Shown one piece after another: positions 16,696 to 24,449 of a DNA stretch of 64,000 bases. Under the pieces are notes generated by a model. It did not search any database. It had not been told where the DNA came from and saw only the letters and a program-made list of their open reading frames with translations. How positions within the stretch are numbered: position 1 is the stretch's first letter; each line of letters starts with the position of its first letter. Source of the DNA: Kibdelosporangium sp. MJ126-NF4 (GTDB lineage Bacteria > Actinomycetota > Actinomycetes > Mycobacteriales > Pseudonocardiaceae). The position numbers and the translations under genes are program-made. Where the stretch lies: the NCBI RefSeq assembly GCF_000826545.1, contig NZ_CDME01000011.1, positions 150,001-214,000 on the forward strand, written 5' to 3'.

Positions 16696-18294
16696 TTACC
16701 CGCACCGGATCCCCGACGCCGGAACCGTCAGATCGACCAGGTATCCACTACCGGCGTTGTCCACGCACTTGTTGCCCTGTAGGAAAGCGGTGTGCTGAGT
16801 GGCCTCGTAGGTCACCAACGCGCCGCCGAGCGCCTTGGCCAGGTTCACGCCCGCCTGGTAGGGGGTGGCCGGGTCACCGGTCGTGGACACGACCAGGATC
16901 GGTGGCAGTCCTTGGACATTGGGCAGGTGCGGCTGCGAAGTACTCGGCACGGGCCAGAAAGCACACGCGTCCAGCGCCGGGCTGGCCGGGCGGCCGTCGT
17001 CGAGGAACGGCGCCGCCTGCTTGTAGCGCTGCTGCGCCTCCAGCACGAGCGCCTTGTCCGTCACACGCGGGTCGTCGACGCACCGCACGGCGGTGAAGGC
17101 GTCCTGCGTCGTCGAGTAGCGGCCATCCTTGTCGCGTTCGAAATACGTGTCGGCGAGGAACATCAACGTCTGCGCGCGCTGGCGTTTCAGGTCATTGAGG
17201 CCGTTGTTGAGCGGCTCCCACAGCTGCTCGGCGTACAGCGCCTGGATCACGGCGGTGGTCGCGTCGGAGTAGGACAGCTTGCGGCCGCCCTCACCCAGGT
17301 CCACCGGGCGTTCGATCAGCGGCCGGACCAGGTCCCAGTAGTTGCGCAGCACCTGGTCCTGGGCCTGGCCGAGCGCGCAGTCCGGGCGTTGCACGCACCA
17401 CCGCGTGAAGGAGTCGAACGCCTTCTGGAAGCCCTCGCCCTGCGCCACGAGCTCGTCGACCACGTCCTGCTCGGGATCCAGCGCGCCGTCGAGCACGAGC
17501 GCGCGCACGTTCTTCGGGAACGTCTCGGCGTACGTCGTACCGAGACGCGTGCCGTAGGAGTAGCCGACGTAGGTCAACTTCTCGTCACCCAGGACCGAAC
17601 GCAACACGTCCATGTCCTTGACGACGTCCCTCGTGCCCATGGTGGCCAGCAGCTGGGTCCCGTCGCCGCTGCGCTCGACGCACTTGTTCGCGTAGTCGCG
17701 CTGCTCGGCCTCGACCTTGGCCACGCCCTGCGGCGAGCTGTCCACCTCGTCGTCGTCGGCCCGTTCGGCGTCACGCTCCCGGTCGGTCAGGCAGCGGATC
17801 GCGGGCTCGCTGGACCCGATGCCCCTCGGATCGAAGCCGACGAAGTCGAACCGCCTGCCCAGCTCGCTGTCCTTGGCCTGGTCGGCCAGGCGGATCGCGG
17901 TGGCGAGGCCGGACGCGCCCGGCCCGCCCGGGTTGATCACGAGCGAGCCGATCCGGCGGCCGGGATCGGTCGCGGGCCTGCGCAGCAGACCAAGGGAGAT
18001 CGTCGGACCGTCCGGCTTGGCGTAGTCCAGCGGCACCTTCAGCCGGGCGCACCGCGCCTCGGCGCTCTTGAAGGTGCTCCGGTCGTCACTGGTCCGGGCA
18101 AATGGGACACAATCACCCCAAGTGAGCGACTGACCGTAGAACGTCGCCAATCCGGCGGGTACCGTCCCCGTCGGCCCCCGTTGTTCGGTCACCGACTGCG
18201 CGACGGGCGCTCCGGTGGACGATGTGCAGGCCGCAGCCGATGCGACCAGCATGAACGCGAGGGAGAACTGCCACGTACGGGCACTCAGTGTCAC
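16696..18294 (-). CDS. Secreted TAP-type alpha/beta hydrolase peptidase (CaeA/Hip1-like), copy 2
   Basis: 532 residues from GTG 18294. Signal FMLVASAAACTSS with a lipidation Cys at ~23. Same architecture as the downstream paralogue: VINPGGPGASGLAT, GYSYGTRLGTTYAETFP with the nucleophile Ser, VVSTTGDPATPYQAG, and TQHTAFLQGNKCV with the catalytic His. Both share WGDC and LKVPLDYAKPDG near the mature N-terminus. Divergence between copies is considerable, so the duplication is old; the mycobacterial Rv2223c/Rv2224c pair has the same tandem arrangement. It is divergent from secA2. Confidence 0.9.
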   Translation of the reverse strand: MTLSARTWQFSLAFMLVASAAACTSSTGAPVAQSVTEQRGPTGTVPAGLATFYGQSLTWGDCVPFARTSDDRSTFKSAEARCARLKVPLDYAKPDGPTISLGLLRRPATDPGRRIGSLVINPGGPGASGLATAIRLADQAKDSELGRRFDFVGFDPRGIGSSEPAIRCLTDRERDAERADDDEVDSSPQGVAKVEAEQRDYANKCVERSGDGTQLLATMGTRDVVKDMDVLRSVLGDEKLTYVGYSYGTRLGTTYAETFPKNVRALVLDGALDPEQDVVDELVAQGEGFQKAFDSFTRWCVQRPDCALGQAQDQVLRNYWDLVRPLIERPVDLGEGGRKLSYSDATTAVIQALYAEQLWEPLNNGLNDLKRQRAQTLMFLADTYFERDKDGRYSTTQDAFTAVRCVDDPRVTDKALVLEAQQRYKQAAPFLDDGRPASPALDACAFWPVPSTSQPHLPNVQGLPPILVVSTTGDPATPYQAGVNLAKALGGALVTYEATQHTAFLQGNKCVDNAGSGYLVDLTVPASGIRCG

Positions 18295-18395
18295 ACCACG
18301 ATACTGCCATCGGTGTGAATGCTGGGCCGCGTGGAACTCGGAGCGAACACCGTCGCGTTAAGGCTTTACGTGTCCTGTGATGCTGGAGGTGCCTG

Positions 18396-20741
18396 GTGGC
18401 CACGATGCTCGGCAAGGTCAAGGGTCGGCTGCGCCGACTCCTGGAAAGGCCGGCGTCGGTCGAGCTGACCAAGTACGAAGCGCTGCTGCCCAAGATCGCT
18501 GACCGCGAGGACGACATCGCGGAACTCGGCGACGACGAGCTGACCGAGAAGGTCACGAAGCTGCGTGGTTCGGAACGGGAACTCGCCGACGACGAGCTGA
18601 TCGAGTACTGCGCGTTGGCCCGTGAGGCGGCCAAACGGGCGTTGGACGAACGCCCCTACGACGTGCAGCTGGTCGGTGTCATGGGCATGTTGTCCGGGCA
18701 TGTCGTGCAGATGGCGACCGGTGAGGGCAAGACGCTCGCCGGGGCGCTGACCGCCGCCGGGTTCGCCCTGCGCGGCAAGCGCGTGCACGTCATCTCCGTC
18801 AACGACTACCTCGCGAAACGTGACGCGGAGTGGATGCGGCCGGTGTACGAGCTGCTCGGCGTGAGCGTCGGGTACGTCGGCGAGAAGATCACCAACGAGC
18901 ACCGGCGGGACGCGTACACGTCCGAGGTCTGCTACGGCTCGGTCAGCGAGATCGGCTTCGACCTGCTCCGCGACCGGCTCGTGACCCGCGCGGAGGACCA
19001 GGTCCAGGTGCCCAACCCGGCCGCGGTCGCGCTGGTCGACGAGGCCGACTCGGTGCTGGTCGACGAGGCCAAGGTGCCGCTGGTGATGGCGGGCACGGCC
19101 GAGGGCGTCGAGCGGGACGCCGACATGGCCGAGATCGTGCGTCGGCTGCGCGAAGGCCTGCACTACGAGAAGGACGAGGACGGCCGCAACGCGTGGCTGA
19201 CACCATCCGGCTCGAAAGCCGTGGAGAAGGCGCTCGGCGGTGTGGACCTCTACTCCGAGGACAGCCCGTACGTCGCCGCGGTGAACGTCGCACTGCACGC
19301 GCACGCGCTGCTGGAGCGTGACGTCGATTACATCGTGCGGGACAACAAGGTCCAGCTGATCAACACCGCCCGTGGCCGGATCGCGGCGCTGCAGCGCTGG
19401 CCGGACGGCCTGCAGGCGGCCGTGGAGGCCAAGGAGGCGGTCGCGGCGACCGAGAGCGGCGAGGTGCTCGACTCGATCACCGTGCAGGCGCTCATCGCCA
19501 GATATCCCAAGGTCGCGGGCATGACCGGAACCGCGGTCGCGGTGGCCGAACAGCTGCGCGAGTTCTACAAGCTCGAGGTCGCGGTGATCGCGCCGAACAA
19601 GCCGTGTGTCCGTGAGGACGTGCTGACCAGGCTGTTCACCACCGAGGACGCCAAGGAAGACGCGCTGATCGACGAGATCGTGCAGACGCACGAGAGCGGT
19701 CGGCCGATCCTGGTCGGCACGCTGGACGTGGCCGAGTCCGAGCGGATCGCCAAGCGGCTCGGCGAGAACGAGCTGGAATGCGTCGTGCTGAACGCCAAGA
19801 ACGACGCCGAGGAGGCCGCGATCGTGGCCGAGGCGGGCGCGTACAACGCGATCACCGTCTCGACGCAGATGGCCGGTCGCGGTACCGACATCCGCCTCGG
19901 CGGCCACGACGAGGCCGACCACGACAAGGTCGCGGAGCTCGGCGGCCTGTACGTCATCGGCACCGGGCACTACCCGTCATCGCGCCTGGACGACCAGCTG
20001 CGCGGCCGTGCGGGCCGTCAGGGCGACCCGGGTGGCTCGGTGTTCTTCTCCAGCATGGAGGACGAGCAGCTGGTGCAGTACTCCCCCGAGATCCAGCTGC
20101 ACGTGTTCAAGGAGCCGCCGGGCGAGGACGGCCTGATCAAGGACAAGACCGCGCGTGCCTACGTCGCGCACGCCCAGCGCGTCGCCGAGGGCGTCGAGCT
20201 GGAGATCCACCGCAACACCTGGCGCTACACCCGGCTGATCGAGCAGCAGCGCGACATCATCATGGAGCACCGCGACAAGATCCTGCACAGCGACGTCGCG
20301 GACACGTTGTTCGAGAAGCACGCGCCGGAGCGGCACAAGGAGCTGGTCGAGGAGTTCGGCGCGGAGCTCGTCGCCGAGGCGGCGCGACAGATCGTGCTGT
20401 ACCACCTGGACCGCCGTTGGGTCGACCACCTCGGCTACACCGCGGACGTGCGCGAGACCGTGCACCTGCGCGCGCTGGCCAAGGAAACGCCGATCGACGA
20501 GTTCCACCGTGCCGTGGTGCCCGCGTTCAACCAGATCGTGCCGGAGGCGCACGAGACGGCGATCGCCTCGTTCGACGCGGTGAAGATCGGGAAGAACGGC
20601 GCCGAGCTGGAGGAAGCCGGGCTCAAGCGGCCCACGTCCACCTGGACCTACATGGTCTACGACAACCCGTGGGACTCCGACGCCGAGCAGGCGCTGAAGA
20701 AGGTCCGCGCGCACGTGAAGAAGGTCAAAGCCGAGCGCTGA
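18396..20741 (+). CDS. secA2: Accessory preprotein translocase ATPase SecA2
   Basis: 781 residues. The motor ATPase carries Walker A QMATGEGKTLAGAL (~residue 108) and the DEAD-type box VALVDEADSVLVDEA (~208), with a later helicase motif STQMAGRGTDIRLGG and QLRGRAGRQGDPG. It is shorter than housekeeping SecA (~900-950) and ends KKVRAHVKKVKAER without the C-terminal zinc-finger/linker, which is the usual sign of actinobacterial SecA2. It powers export of a subset of proteins through SecYEG. The start is GTG 18396, with GGAGG 7 nt upstream. It is divergent from the secreted peptidase pair. Confidence 0.93.
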   Translation: MATMLGKVKGRLRRLLERPASVELTKYEALLPKIADREDDIAELGDDELTEKVTKLRGSERELADDELIEYCALAREAAKRALDERPYDVQLVGVMGMLSGHVVQMATGEGKTLAGALTAAGFALRGKRVHVISVNDYLAKRDAEWMRPVYELLGVSVGYVGEKITNEHRRDAYTSEVCYGSVSEIGFDLLRDRLVTRAEDQVQVPNPAAVALVDEADSVLVDEAKVPLVMAGTAEGVERDADMAEIVRRLREGLHYEKDEDGRNAWLTPSGSKAVEKALGGVDLYSEDSPYVAAVNVALHAHALLERDVDYIVRDNKVQLINTARGRIAALQRWPDGLQAAVEAKEAVAATESGEVLDSITVQALIARYPKVAGMTGTAVAVAEQLREFYKLEVAVIAPNKPCVREDVLTRLFTTEDAKEDALIDEIVQTHESGRPILVGTLDVAESERIAKRLGENELECVVLNAKNDAEEAAIVAEAGAYNAITVSTQMAGRGTDIRLGGHDEADHDKVAELGGLYVIGTGHYPSSRLDDQLRGRAGRQGDPGGSVFFSSMEDEQLVQYSPEIQLHVFKEPPGEDGLIKDKTARAYVAHAQRVAEGVELEIHRNTWRYTRLIEQQRDIIMEHRDKILHSDVADTLFEKHAPERHKELVEEFGAELVAEAARQIVLYHLDRRWVDHLGYTADVRETVHLRALAKETPIDEFHRAVVPAFNQIVPEAHETAIASFDAVKIGKNGAELEEAGLKRPTSTWTYMVYDNPWDSDAEQALKKVRAHVKKVKAER

Positions 20742-20752
20742 CCAGCATCGAC

Positions 20753-20787
20753 ACAGTGGCCCTCGCCTGTTCGGCGAGGGCCACTGT
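20753..20787 (+). terminator. Strong intrinsic-type terminator after secA2
   Basis: A perfect 15-bp stem (ACAGTGGCCCTCGCC pairing with GGCGAGGGCCACTGT) with a 5-nt loop begins 11 nt after the secA2 stop. It lacks a long U run. Confidence 0.8.
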
Positions 20788-20804
20788 CATGCTCGGGCAG
20801 TTGC

Positions 20805-20823
20805 TGTAGCGCGGCGCGCTACA
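20805..20823. promoter_or_regulatory. Operator-like palindrome upstream of toxin-antitoxin genes
   Basis: TGTAGCGC and GCGCTACA form perfect 8-bp arms around GGC. A TACACT (20830-20835) just downstream fits a -10, which would place the transcript start at or next to ATG 20842. The palindrome lies in the promoter spacer, the expected place for autorepression by the antitoxin. Confidence 0.55.
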
Positions 20824-20841
20824 CGGGGCTACACTGTGATC

Positions 20842-21120
20842 ATGCGAGTCATCACCCAGCGGGAGTTCCGTAACAGCTCCGCCGCCATCATGGACGCGGT
20901 GGAAGCGGGAGAGACGTATCACGTCACCCGCAACGGAATCGAGGTCGCCGAGTTGCGCCCGCTTTCCCGCAGGCGGCGACTGACCGCCGAGGAACTCGTG
21001 GAGCGACACCGGCACATGCCACGGGTCGACCCCACGTTGATGCAGCAGGAAGCTGACGAGTTCTTCAGCACCGAGGACCGCATTGGTGACGACGACCCGT
21101 GGGAGCGTCGTCGTGGCTGA
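20842..21120 (+). CDS. Phd/YefM-type antitoxin
   Basis: 92 residues. The N-terminal MRVITQREFRNSSAAIMDAV with GETYHVTRNGIEVAELRPL is the Phd/YefM DNA-binding and dimerisation domain. The charged C-terminal third is the usual toxin-neutralising tail. ATG 20842 is chosen over the GTG six bases earlier because it fits a leaderless transcript from the promoter above. Its last 8 bp overlap the start of the PIN toxin gene, so the two are translationally coupled. Confidence 0.88.
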   Translation: MRVITQREFRNSSAAIMDAVEAGETYHVTRNGIEVAELRPLSRRRRLTAEELVERHRHMPRVDPTLMQQEADEFFSTEDRIGDDDPWERRRG

Positions 21121-21517
21121 ACGCGTCAAGTCGGGCGTGCTGGACACCTGCGCATACATCGATCTCGGTCTGCTCGATCCCGCGGACCTGCCGACGATTC
21201 CGGAGATCACCGCGATCACGATGGCAGAGCTGCACCAAGGTGTGGCAATGGCCAAAACACCCGCGATAATGGCAGCGCGGACCGAGAAGCTCGGCGCCGC
21301 CATCGTCGACTTCGACCCGTTGCCGTTCGATCGCGATGCGGCAACCCGCTACGGCACGTTGGTCGGGTTGACCTTGGCCGCGAAGCGGGATCCGAAACCA
21401 AGGCGGATGGACCTGATGATCGCCGCGATCGCGTCGGCTCACAATCTGCCGCTCTACACGCGCAACGCCGACGACTTCACAGGCCTGCACGACATGCTGA
21501 CCGTGGTCGCCGTCTGA
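21113..21517 (+). CDS. VapC-like PIN-domain toxin
   Basis: 134 residues, a predicted Mg-dependent ribonuclease. PIN acidic positions are visible: Asp in GVLDTCAYIDL, Glu in AITMAELHQGV, Asp in RRMDLMIAAIA, and Asp in YTRNADDFTGL. GTG 21113 overlaps the end of the antitoxin gene. Family members cleave tRNA or rRNA, but this one's target is not predictable. It is followed at once by a hairpin terminator, so the unit is a self-contained two-gene operon. Confidence 0.9.
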   Translation: MAERVKSGVLDTCAYIDLGLLDPADLPTIPEITAITMAELHQGVAMAKTPAIMAARTEKLGAAIVDFDPLPFDRDAATRYGTLVGLTLAAKRDPKPRRMDLMIAAIASAHNLPLYTRNADDFTGLHDMLTVVAV

Positions 21518-21547
21518 GTGTTTCGGCGCGGTTGGACCGAAGCACTC
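21516..21547 (+). terminator. Hairpin terminator of the toxin-antitoxin operon
   Basis: GAGTGTTTCGG pairs with CCGAAGCACTC (one G-U pair) around a 10-nt loop. It overlaps the last two bases of the toxin stop codon. Confidence 0.7.
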
Positions 21548-21688
21548 AGTTACATCTTGTTTCTCCCGGTAACTCCTATTGGGTGACACTCGCGGGGCCG
21601 CTGTGGCCGTGGCAGCATGTTCGGATCTGCGATGATCCGTGCGCCACATTTCCGCCTCAGAGGCGAAAACATGCGGAAGGATAGCGCC

Positions 21689-23404
21689 ATGCCTCAACTG
21701 CGTATCGCCGCTGCTCAGGTCAACACCCGGGTCGGTGACCTGTCCGGGAACGCCGACCTGATCCTCGAGTGGACGCGCAAGGCCGCCGAGCAGGGCGCAC
21801 ACCTTGTGGTGTTCCCCGAGATGGCCCTGACCGGCTACCCGGTCGAGGATCTCGCTCTGCGCGAGTCGTTCACCGACGCGTCGAAAGCCACGCTTGCCAC
21901 GCTCGCCACGCGCCTGGCCGACAGCGGCTGCGGCTCGCTCGCGGTGTACGTCGGCTATCTCGACGCGGACACGGTCGGTCCCCGCAACGCCGCCGCTGTG
22001 CTCCACGAAGGCCGCGTGGTCGCGACGCAGTTCAAGCACCACCTGCCCAACTACGGCGTATTCGACGAACGCAGGTACTACAAGCCCGGTCAGACACTGG
22101 ACGTCATCCAGCTGCACGGCGTCGAAGTCGGCATGGTGATCTGCGAGGACCTCTGGCAGGACGGCGGGCCGATCACGGCACTCGGCCAGGCAGGCGTCGA
22201 CCTCGTGGTGTCCCCCAACGCGTCGCCCTACGAGAAGAACAAGGACGACCAGCGGCTGCCCCTGGTCGCTCGCCGGGCGGCGGAGGCAGGCGCCCCGCTG
22301 GTGTACCTGAACCTGATCGGCGGCCAGGACGAGCTCGTGTTCGACGGCGACTCGATCGTGGTTTCCGCGGACGGATCGGTGCTGACTCGCGCACCGCAGT
22401 TCGTCGAGCACCTGATGGTGACCGACATGTCCTTCCCTGGTGACCGCTCGCGGACCGAAGGACAGTTCGGCGAGTTCACCGTTCGGCGGGTGGCGCTGTC
22501 GTCGGACCCCGTGCCGTCCTACGAGCCGCTTCCCCTGCCCCCGGTTGCCGAACCGCTGCCGGAGGAGGCCGAGGTCTGGTTCGCACTTGTCACCGGTCTG
22601 CGCGACTACGTGCACAAGAACGGCTTCCGGTCGGTGACTTTCGGGATGTCCGGGGGTATCGACTCGGCCGTGGTGGCCGCTTTGGCCGCGGATGCTCTCG
22701 GCGGCTCGTCGGTTTATGGCGTTTCCATGCCGTCGGCTTATTCGTCCGAGCATTCCAAGGATGACGCCTCGGACCTCGCTCGCCGGATCGGCGCTCACTA
22801 CATGGTTCAACCGATCGGCGCCATGGTGGACGTTTTCGTGAACCAGCTCGGGTTGACCGGTTTGGCCGAGGAGAACGTTCAGGCCCGGTGCCGGGGTGTG
22901 ACGTTGATGGGACTGTCCAACCAGCACGGGCACCTGGTGCTGGCCACCGGCAACAAGACCGAGCTCGCCGTCGGGTATTCCACCATCTACGGGGATGCCG
23001 TGGGAGGTTTCGCTCCCATCAAGGACGTTTCCAAGACTTTGGTGTGGCAGTTGGCTCGGTGGCGGAATGCCGAGGCCGAGAAGCTGGGCGAGATTCCTCC
23101 CATTCCCGAGAACTCGATCACCAAGCCTCCTTCCGCCGAGCTTCGTCCCGGGCAGTTGGACACCGACTCTTTGCCTGACTACGAGCTGCTTGACGACATC
23201 CTGGATGACTACGTCGAGAGTGATCGTGGGCGTTCCGATCTGCTTGCTCAGGGCTTCTCCGCCGAGGTGATCGACAAGGTTCTGACCATGGTGGACAGGG
23301 CCGAGTACAAGCGCCGCCAGTATCCGCCTGGCACCAAGATCAGCCTCAAGGCCTTCGGCCGGGACCGCCGGTTGCCGATCACCAGTGCCTGGCGTGAGGG
23401 CTGA
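21689..23404 (+). CDS. nadE: Glutamine-dependent NAD+ synthetase
   Basis: 571 residues, catalysing the last step of NAD synthesis: amidation of NaAD using glutamine and ATP. The N-terminal glutaminase (nitrilase fold) shows all three catalytic positions: Glu in VVFPEMALTGYP (~43), Lys in QFKHHLPNYG (~115), Cys in VICEDLWQDGG (~151). The C-terminal synthetase has the pyrophosphate loop GMSGGIDSAVVAALA (~320) and GNKTELAVGYSTIYGD. ATG 21689 has GGAAGG 8 nt upstream. Just before it, a hairpin (TTTCCGCCTC/GAGGCGAAAA, ~21650-21670) lies in the leader and could affect expression. Confidence 0.95.
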   Translation: MPQLRIAAAQVNTRVGDLSGNADLILEWTRKAAEQGAHLVVFPEMALTGYPVEDLALRESFTDASKATLATLATRLADSGCGSLAVYVGYLDADTVGPRNAAAVLHEGRVVATQFKHHLPNYGVFDERRYYKPGQTLDVIQLHGVEVGMVICEDLWQDGGPITALGQAGVDLVVSPNASPYEKNKDDQRLPLVARRAAEAGAPLVYLNLIGGQDELVFDGDSIVVSADGSVLTRAPQFVEHLMVTDMSFPGDRSRTEGQFGEFTVRRVALSSDPVPSYEPLPLPPVAEPLPEEAEVWFALVTGLRDYVHKNGFRSVTFGMSGGIDSAVVAALAADALGGSSVYGVSMPSAYSSEHSKDDASDLARRIGAHYMVQPIGAMVDVFVNQLGLTGLAEENVQARCRGVTLMGLSNQHGHLVLATGNKTELAVGYSTIYGDAVGGFAPIKDVSKTLVWQLARWRNAEAEKLGEIPPIPENSITKPPSAELRPGQLDTDSLPDYELLDDILDDYVESDRGRSDLLAQGFSAEVIDKVLTMVDRAEYKRRQYPPGTKISLKAFGRDRRLPITSAWREG

Positions 23405-23504
23405 GCTTAATTCCGCACTTGTCCGGCTGACGGCAGTTCGACCGTGGTGAAATCAGGCACGAGCGCATACCTTGGTACGCACCGAAAACCAGGGAGGTGT
23501 GTTC

Positions 23505-23804
23505 GTGCCTGGGGCCGACTGGGAACGACAGGTCGAAACGCACGCACGCCTCCTGGCCGCCGTGGCCGACGCCCTCAACGGCGTCACCGAACTGTCGGCG
23601 ACGAAACTGCCCGACGACGCGCTCGGCGAGATCGGCCAGTCATTCACGACGTTGGTGGATCAGCTTGTCACAGCCGGAAACCGCGCGCTCGCGGCTGGCG
23701 TGAAAGCGATGAACGCCACCACTGACGGTGTTGTCAGCAGCCGGGAGTCGTTGGCGCGACGCGAATCGGACACCGGCCAGGGCTCGGGAGGCATCGGTGG
23801 GTGA
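23505..23804 (+). CDS. Small helical protein, partner of a WXG-type protein
   Basis: 99 residues from GTG 23505, chosen because GGGAGG lies ~8 nt upstream. Not matched to a named family. It is all-helical by eye: DWERQVETHARLLAAVADAL, then DDALGEIGQSFTTLVDQLVT, ending in a Ser/Gly-rich tail. Its stop overlaps the start of the WXG-type gene by 8 bp. The size and pairing recall EsxA/B-like or Esp chaperone-substrate pairs, but there is no WXG motif here. Confidence 0.6.
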   Translation: MPGADWERQVETHARLLAAVADALNGVTELSATKLPDDALGEIGQSFTTLVDQLVTAGNRALAAGVKAMNATTDGVVSSRESLARRESDTGQGSGGIGG

Positions 23805-24444
23805 TGACAACATCAACGCGTTGTCCGCTTCGATGCGGCCGGTGGACGCACTGTCGGCGGCGGGCCTCGGGCAGCTGACCGAGCTGGTCACGCCTCTGCA
23901 GGACGTGCTGGATCGGATGGAGGGCAACGCCTCCGGCGTGTACGCCTTCCTCGACGCGTGGGTCTCCGTGTCGGATCAGGTCACCCAGATCCAGGCCCAG
24001 TTCGGGCAGGCCGTGGCGATGGGGTCCGCGGCCTGGCGTGGTGCGGCCGCAGACCAGTACCGCGCTCGCGCCGACAGCATCGCGCAGTCGCTTGTGGAGT
24101 TCGCGACCGCGGCTCGGGAGGCCGCTGCCGTGGTTCAGCTGACCGCCGAGGTTGTCGGCCAAAGCCGGTCTTCCGCCAACGACCTGATCTCGGACATGCT
24201 CCGGCGGCTCATCTCGTTGGTACGTCACCTGATGGCTGCCGAGGGCGGTCTGACCGCGACCGTGCTCGCCCAGGCCGGTGACCTGGTCAGCACTTTCGCC
24301 AAGCCGGTCGCGAACATCGAACGGCAGGCGCACAGCAGCCTCGCCAACGCGGTGAAACCGATCAACGACCTGATCACCACCATGGGAACCATCACCCGCC
24401 TCTGGGACCGGCTTTCCCACGGCGGCCAGCCCGTGCACGCCTGA
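23797..24444 (+). CDS. WXG-type protein, putative type VII-associated
   Basis: 215 residues from GTG 23797. The central helix-turn-helix carries MGSAAWRGAAADQYRARADS with a Trp-x-Gly at residues 80-82, preceded by long helices (GQLTELVTPLQDVLDRMEGN; WVSVSDQVTQIQAQFGQAV). This is the hallmark arrangement of WXG100/PPE-like ESX substrates. There is no signal peptide. A further helical C-terminal half (residues ~115-205) makes it larger than EsxA. No EccB/C/D/E or MycP gene occurs in the window, so if it is secreted it uses a machine encoded elsewhere. It is coupled to the upstream 99-residue gene. Confidence 0.65.
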   Translation: MGDDNINALSASMRPVDALSAAGLGQLTELVTPLQDVLDRMEGNASGVYAFLDAWVSVSDQVTQIQAQFGQAVAMGSAAWRGAAADQYRARADSIAQSLVEFATAAREAAAVVQLTAEVVGQSRSSANDLISDMLRRLISLVRHLMAAEGGLTATVLAQAGDLVSTFAKPVANIERQAHSSLANAVKPINDLITTMGTITRLWDRLSHGGQPVHA

Positions 24445-24449
24445 TGCAG

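Noticed and set aside
23505..24444. A full ESX (type VII) locus
   Set aside because: Only the WXG-like pair is present; none of EccB, EccC, EccD, EccE or mycosin genes is in the window.
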